Of a stretch of 64,000 nucleotides of DNA, positions 59,900-64,000 are shown piece after piece (position 1 is the stretch's first letter; each line of letters begins with the position of its first letter). The stretch is from Prevotella sp. (GTDB lineage: Bacteria > Bacteroidota > Bacteroidia > Bacteroidales > Bacteroidaceae). The stretch is taken from positions 84,939 to 148,938 of the forward strand of contig JAFRPY010000010.1 of NCBI GenBank assembly GCA_017428925.1. Direction: 5' to 3'. The notes below the pieces were generated by a model, which worked only from the letters and a program-made list of their open reading frames with translations, made no database searches and was not told where the DNA came from. Made by a program: the position numbers and the translations under genes.

Positions 59900-62770
59900 A
59901 TGGATAAGCAATTAATAAGGACAATATATGAACAAATAACCCAAATACCGAATTATCAAAAGGTTTTGGAGTTTATAGATTTTGATTATCAGGCATGCAC
60001 AGGTAGAATAAAATACAATTCTACAAATATTGACCTGACCAATAGTTCTAAATGGTACAAAGATGGATTTGCAGATATTCACGATGAAGAATGTGTTAGA
60101 GCATGGTTAGTTGTATGTCTTTATTTCAAATATAAATATTTAGGAAAGCGTATTATAGGGATAGAAAAGGAATATAAGGCAGTTGGACGTCCTGGTAAAG
60201 GCGGTATAGTTGATGTTTATGTTAAAAATCCCGACGGAAAAGGAATATTCCTTTTTATAGAATGTAAGTCACCCTCTGAATACGACGCAAAATTTCATGA
60301 TATAGATGGACAATTGTTCCGCCTAAGCAGACAAGAAATAATAAGGCCTAAATACCTGCTATATTATTCAACAAAAGTAACAAACGATTCTTTAAGTGAT
60401 AGAATACTACTAATCGATGTCCTAAAATTTGAGGTGTTTGATGAATGGATGGATGCTGGCGCTCCAGCCCTCAACAGCATTCCTGTCAATTATGGAAAGC
60501 CACAAAAGAAATTCTATGCAAATATTGAAAACTCAACAGAGGAATATAATGCATTGGATGATTGTGTTACAAGTTCTACTTTTGCATCACTTAATTATGA
60601 AATACATGATGTTATCTGGGGAGGAGGTGGAACAAGTAACAACGAAATATTTGTTTATATTGTAAAACTATTGTTATGCAAGATATATGATGAGCAAGAG
60701 ACATCTAATGGGCAGATTTTCAAATTTCAAAGACTAACAACAGAGCTAGGTGAGATAGAAAGTGCTGAAGAAACCTTTGCCAGAATGAATGACTTGTATA
60801 AAATTGCGGAGAAAGAATATTTGGCACTTGATAGTCCTACAAATGGCCCAGCTTTTGAATTGGCAAAAATATCTGCAAGCAAGATAGCATATGTTGTTGG
60901 TAAACTAGAAGGAATAAGTATAATTCGAAACAAATATTCTGGAGATTTACTTGGCGATTTCTTTGAAAATATAGTATCTCAGGATTATACACAATCAAGA
61001 GGTCAATTCTTCACGCCAATTAAGCTAGTTAAGTTTATGCTTATGCTTTCAAATTGTGAAGGTATAACTAAGAATGTTTTACTGAATGACAAAGATAATT
61101 TAGGAAGGTATAGACTCCCTTACATCATCGATCCGTCTTGTGGTACAGGAACATTTCTTATTGAATATATGAAGTTGATTACCCAAAAATTGGCAAGTGA
61201 TACTTCATTGAGAAACTATAACAAAAAAATCAAGGAAGCGACTTCTATATGGTTTGACGGAGACAAAAAAACTAACTGGGCTAAAGAATATATATATGCT
61301 ATTGAATATAACTATGACCTTGGCATTGCGGCTAAAGTTAATATGGTATTGCATGGAGATGGCTGCATGAATACTTGGATAGAAAATGGTCTATATTCCT
61401 TCTCGAAATATTTTAGAGATAAGAGGACTAACATATTGGGATTTTCTGAGAAACGTGACACAACGGGGTATTCTGCAGAAACAAATAATCAGTTTGACCT
61501 AATCTTATCAAACCCACCATTCTCTATAAAAAATAGCCCAGACGAAAAGAAAGAAATAGAGAAAGCGTTTAGTGATACCTTTAAGGTGTCAGAAGTTTTG
61601 TTCATAGAAAGGTGGTACCAACTTCTTAGAGAAGGAGGTGTGTTTTGTTGCATACTTCCAGAAAACATATTAGATACAAGTACGTCTATCAATTCTAGAA
61701 AATTCTTATTGAAATACTTTAAACTAAAAGCTATTGTATCCCTCCCTTATGATGCGTTTAAGCCATTTACAAGTACAAAGACTTGTATTGTCTTAGCAGA
61801 AAAGAAAAGTGATAAAGATGTGGCAGAGTGGAATGATGTATATGGCAAATTGCTTCTACAATACAATGATGTCAATATTGCTTTTGCAAAAACTTTAAGC
61901 AAATGTGCTAATGAGAATAACTTGATTTTTATGGCTGAACCTCAAAACATCGGATACAAGAGACGCAAGAATCTTCCTGATTTGGTAAAAGCAAATGACT
62001 TATACCAAGAAGATTTCTCTGGTGATATAGATGTTGATATTAACAATCCTGTTTCTGTTCTTGACTTTTATTATAGAGGTTATAAAAAGGGAATGTTGGA
62101 GCAATTGGATAAAGCATTTTATATTCGGTTATCTGATATCACGAAGAGAGAAAGTCTCAGACTGGATCCGAAGTATCTGTGGTTTTGGAATAAACAAAAT
62201 GGAATTGTTGAAATCAACAATAACGGCAAAGAGTTGATAGGTTTGAATGAGTTTATTCACAAAGTAGAACTTCAGAAGATACAAAAGGGGGCATTAAACG
62301 AAGAAACGATAATGATTGACCTAGAGTCTGTGCTTCCTAGAAAAGGCAAAGTGAGTTCTTTTGAGAACGTGTTTGAAATTGGTTCAGACAAAGTCTCTTT
62401 TAGTGGAGCTGATATAATGTTTTCAAAATTAGAGCCTTATTTGGGTAAAGTCATCATTGAACCACTTCAAAATGCTATTGGTTCTACAGAATGGGTTGGA
62501 TACTCGGTGAATCCTCCTTACAAGGCAAATGTAATAGGCTTCTTATTAATGCACGAGAAACTGTGCAGGGCATACCGTATGTTACAATCAGGAAAACGAC
62601 ATGCACGTTTAAATCCTGAAGAATTGGAAGAAATAAAGATACGTATAAACAAAGACAACATAAATGACACTTTGGCATCATTGATTAAAGATAAAGAAAA
62701 CAATATGTTAAGTTTAGAAAGCCAAATGGCAGATATCAGGAGCTCTATAGATAAACTATTTGAAAGTTAA
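59900..62770 (+). CDS. Single-polypeptide restriction-modification enzyme (type IIG/I-like)
   Basis: 956 aa. N-terminal nuclease-like domain: GRPGKGGIVDVYVKNPDG (Asp about 105) and FLFIECKSP (E-x-K about 120), the PD-(D/E)xK pattern. N6-adenine methylase core: motif for cofactor D411-PSCGTGTF and catalytic N538-PPF in ILSNPPFSI, with SRGQFFTPIKLVKFMLML before it. C-terminal target-recognition region like HsdS/type IIG: LEPYLGKVIIEPLQNAIGST and KRHARLNPEELEEIKIRIN. No separate HsdR/HsdS nearby, so cutting, methylation and recognition appear fused. Base composition is clearly A/T-richer than the core genes, consistent with transfer. Confidence 0.88.
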   Translation: MDKQLIRTIYEQITQIPNYQKVLEFIDFDYQACTGRIKYNSTNIDLTNSSKWYKDGFADIHDEECVRAWLVVCLYFKYKYLGKRIIGIEKEYKAVGRPGKGGIVDVYVKNPDGKGIFLFIECKSPSEYDAKFHDIDGQLFRLSRQEIIRPKYLLYYSTKVTNDSLSDRILLIDVLKFEVFDEWMDAGAPALNSIPVNYGKPQKKFYANIENSTEEYNALDDCVTSSTFASLNYEIHDVIWGGGGTSNNEIFVYIVKLLLCKIYDEQETSNGQIFKFQRLTTELGEIESAEETFARMNDLYKIAEKEYLALDSPTNGPAFELAKISASKIAYVVGKLEGISIIRNKYSGDLLGDFFENIVSQDYTQSRGQFFTPIKLVKFMLMLSNCEGITKNVLLNDKDNLGRYRLPYIIDPSCGTGTFLIEYMKLITQKLASDTSLRNYNKKIKEATSIWFDGDKKTNWAKEYIYAIEYNYDLGIAAKVNMVLHGDGCMNTWIENGLYSFSKYFRDKRTNILGFSEKRDTTGYSAETNNQFDLILSNPPFSIKNSPDEKKEIEKAFSDTFKVSEVLFIERWYQLLREGGVFCCILPENILDTSTSINSRKFLLKYFKLKAIVSLPYDAFKPFTSTKTCIVLAEKKSDKDVAEWNDVYGKLLLQYNDVNIAFAKTLSKCANENNLIFMAEPQNIGYKRRKNLPDLVKANDLYQEDFSGDIDVDINNPVSVLDFYYRGYKKGMLEQLDKAFYIRLSDITKRESLRLDPKYLWFWNKQNGIVEINNNGKELIGLNEFIHKVELQKIQKGALNEETIMIDLESVLPRKGKVSSFENVFEIGSDKVSFSGADIMFSKLEPYLGKVIIEPLQNAIGSTEWVGYSVNPPYKANVIGFLLMHEKLCRAYRMLQSGKRHARLNPEELEEIKIRINKDNINDTLASLIKDKENNMLSLESQMADIRSSIDKLFES

Positions 62771-62836
62771 CGGTTAACTCCAAAGCACTTAGTGGGTAAC
62801 TGCAATATAGATAGTGGGAACTCGAAATGAGATGGG

Positions 62837-62869
62837 TTTGAACGAAATAGAAAAAAAGATATATCTTTG
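62837..62869 (+). promoter_or_regulatory. Promoter of the AlbA_2/RecG-like gene
   Basis: TTTG (62837-62840), 21 bp, TATCTTTG (62862-62869), 15 bp before the ATG. Confidence 0.65.
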
Positions 62870-62884
62870 CAAACGAAATAGATT

Positions 62885-63886
62885 ATGGCACTGGCAATAA
62901 ACATAGAAGACCTGTTGAATAAACAGAGGATTGAGTCCAATAGAATAGAATTCAAGAAGGGTTGGAATCCGGCAAGCATATACCATAGCGTGTGTGCTTT
63001 TGCTAATGATTTCGATGATCTTGGTGGTGGATATATCTTGGTCGGTGTGGATAGCGATGATGATACAGGATTGGCTATCCGTCCCGTTGAAGGGGTGCCA
63101 ATCGAGAATATTGATGGCATTCTTCAGGATATGGTGCGCTATAACAACAAGATCTCACCGTATTATATGCCGAGAACAAGCGTTGAAGAGGTGGACGGAA
63201 AACATGTGCTGGTAATATGGTGTCCTGCTGGCATCAATAGACCATATTCTGTCCCTGAGAATGTGACGGCAAAGAGTGGCAGTAAGGAGTACTTCTATAT
63301 CCGTAGCGGTACGAGCAGTATCATTGCCAAGGGCGAAGTACTGGACGAACTGCGGGAGTTGGCAAGTCGTGTACCGTTTGATGAAAGGGGTAATCCTGAC
63401 ATCAAAGTGGAAGATATATCAACGCTGCTGCTTCGCGAATACCTGGTGAAGGTTGGCAGCAAGCTGGCTAACGAACTATACGAAAAGCCGCTAACCGAGA
63501 TTCTGGAGCAGATGGACTTGTTTGTTGGTCCATCAGAGAACCGTATGCTGAGGAACGTTGCTGCTATGATGTTCTGCGAGAATCCAAGTAAGTTCTTCAA
63601 ACGGACACAGGTAGAGGTCGTGTTCTTCCCTGAAGGACGATTGGAGAATCCTAACAATATTTACGAAGCACCAATTATCACTGGCTCTGTAACACAGATT
63701 ATCGAGCGAACGCTGGAGTATCTAAATCGAATGGTGGTGATGCAGACCATCATTAAGCCCAAGAATGATAACCACAGTATCAAGTTCTATACATATCCTT
63801 ACCAGGCATTGGAGGAAAGTGTGACGAACTCGATTTTATGTAAACATTTACATAAGATGCCGTATGTAAAGTCTTGCATTATGTAA
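62885..63886 (+). pseudogene. AlbA_2 (Schlafen-like)/RecG-like regulator, truncated by insertion
   Basis: 333 codons remain. N-terminal AlbA_2 domain: QRIESNRIEFKKGWNPASIY, CAFANDFDDLGGGYILVGVD and YYMPRTSVEEVDGKHVLVIW; the second half leads into the ATPase part of this family (YPYQALEESVTNSI), which normally continues VNA-x-x-HRDY and another 150 or more residues. Instead, from about 63833, the sequence switches to A/T-rich palindromic DNA and the frame ends 17 codons later (LCKHLHKMPYVKSCIM). The gene is therefore interrupted, not complete. Confidence 0.75.
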
Positions 63887-64000
63887 AGTCTGCTACTATT
63901 CATATTTGCTTTTTAATTGTTACTCAGCACGTTATCTTCGTATAAATCCTCACAGACTTTACATAATATCTCAATGTTTCGTCTGTAAGCTCTTCAAGTA
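63836..64000. mobile_element. End of an inserted element (continues past the window)
   Basis: Starts with perfect palindrome TTATGTAAA-CA-TTTACATAA (63836-63855), then direct repeats TATGTAAAGTCT at 63863 and 63880 and an inverted copy AGACTTTACATA at 63954. Five copies of the TATGTAAA word in 130 bp suggest recombinase or transposase binding sites at an element terminus. The minus strand from 64000 to 63924 (LEELTDETLRYYVKSVRIYT) could be the end of an element gene, but frame choice is uncertain. Confidence 0.5.

Noticed and set aside
63924-64000. C-terminal end of a minus-strand element gene
   Set aside because: Two frames look equally coding and the sequence stops at the window edge, so it is mentioned only within the mobile-element entry.

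Overview
The window looks like a chromosomal segment of a Prevotellaceae-type Bacteroidales, probably a plant-polysaccharide-degrading gut or rumen Prevotella relative. Three things support this: promoters of the Bacteroidetes type (TTTG, 19-21 bp, TAnnTTTG); gliding/type IX secretion genes (gldH, sprA, a sorting-domain protein); and hemicellulose genes (xylE-type transporter, acetyl xylan esterase, GH106-like glycosidase). No tRNA, rRNA or CRISPR was seen.

Layout. 1-2.9 kb: two secreted/lipoprotein genes of unknown role on the minus strand. 3.1-9.5 kb: stand-alone IMP cyclohydrolase (purH), then the rod-shape/elongasome operon mreB-mreC-mreD-mrdA-rodA. 9.5-13.5 kb: minus-strand metF-holB-ricT-gldH operon. 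13.6-22.7 kb: sugar-use block (xylE, secreted esterase, aldA, GH106-like enzyme), plus a MaoC-like hydratase and an MFS transporter. 22.7-28.7 kb: accessory region with a long structured leader, a type IX-type secreted protein, a large secreted caspase-fold protein with a FISUMP domain, a broken two-gene cassette, an SH3 protein and a 22-bp tandem array. 28.7-44.6 kb: core genes ruvA, sprA, an alkaline phosphatase, nadB, dacB, an MscS-type channel, mutY and an AlkZ-like protein. 44.7-56.5 kb: a five-gene plus-strand cluster. 56.4-64 kb: an accessory/defence region, AT-rich from about 58 kb, with an AAA ATPase, periodic arrays, a 39-codon ORF, a GIY-YIG remnant, an ORF6N protein, a one-polypeptide restriction-modification enzyme and an AlbA_2/RecG-like gene cut by a mobile-element end.

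The most interesting system is at 44.8-56.5 kb. It combines a large membrane protein ending in a SEDS (RodA/FtsW)-like region, a membrane coiled-coil protein, a large P-loop GTPase-like protein, a protein whose start resembles the GTPase-associated GAP1 family, and a divergent penicillin-binding protein that keeps SxxK and KTG. I read this as a candidate GTPase-regulated second peptidoglycan synthase, separate from the mrdA/rodA pair at 6-9.5 kb.

Two short-repeat families run through the window. One is a G/C-rich nested palindrome found between genes and also in frame inside sprA, mutY, the GAP1-like gene, the MFS gene and the GH106-like gene. The other is an A/T-rich leader repeat placed just before four plus-strand start codons between 41.5 and 53.9 kb. 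Three arrays with a 22-23 bp period lie in the accessory intergenic regions.
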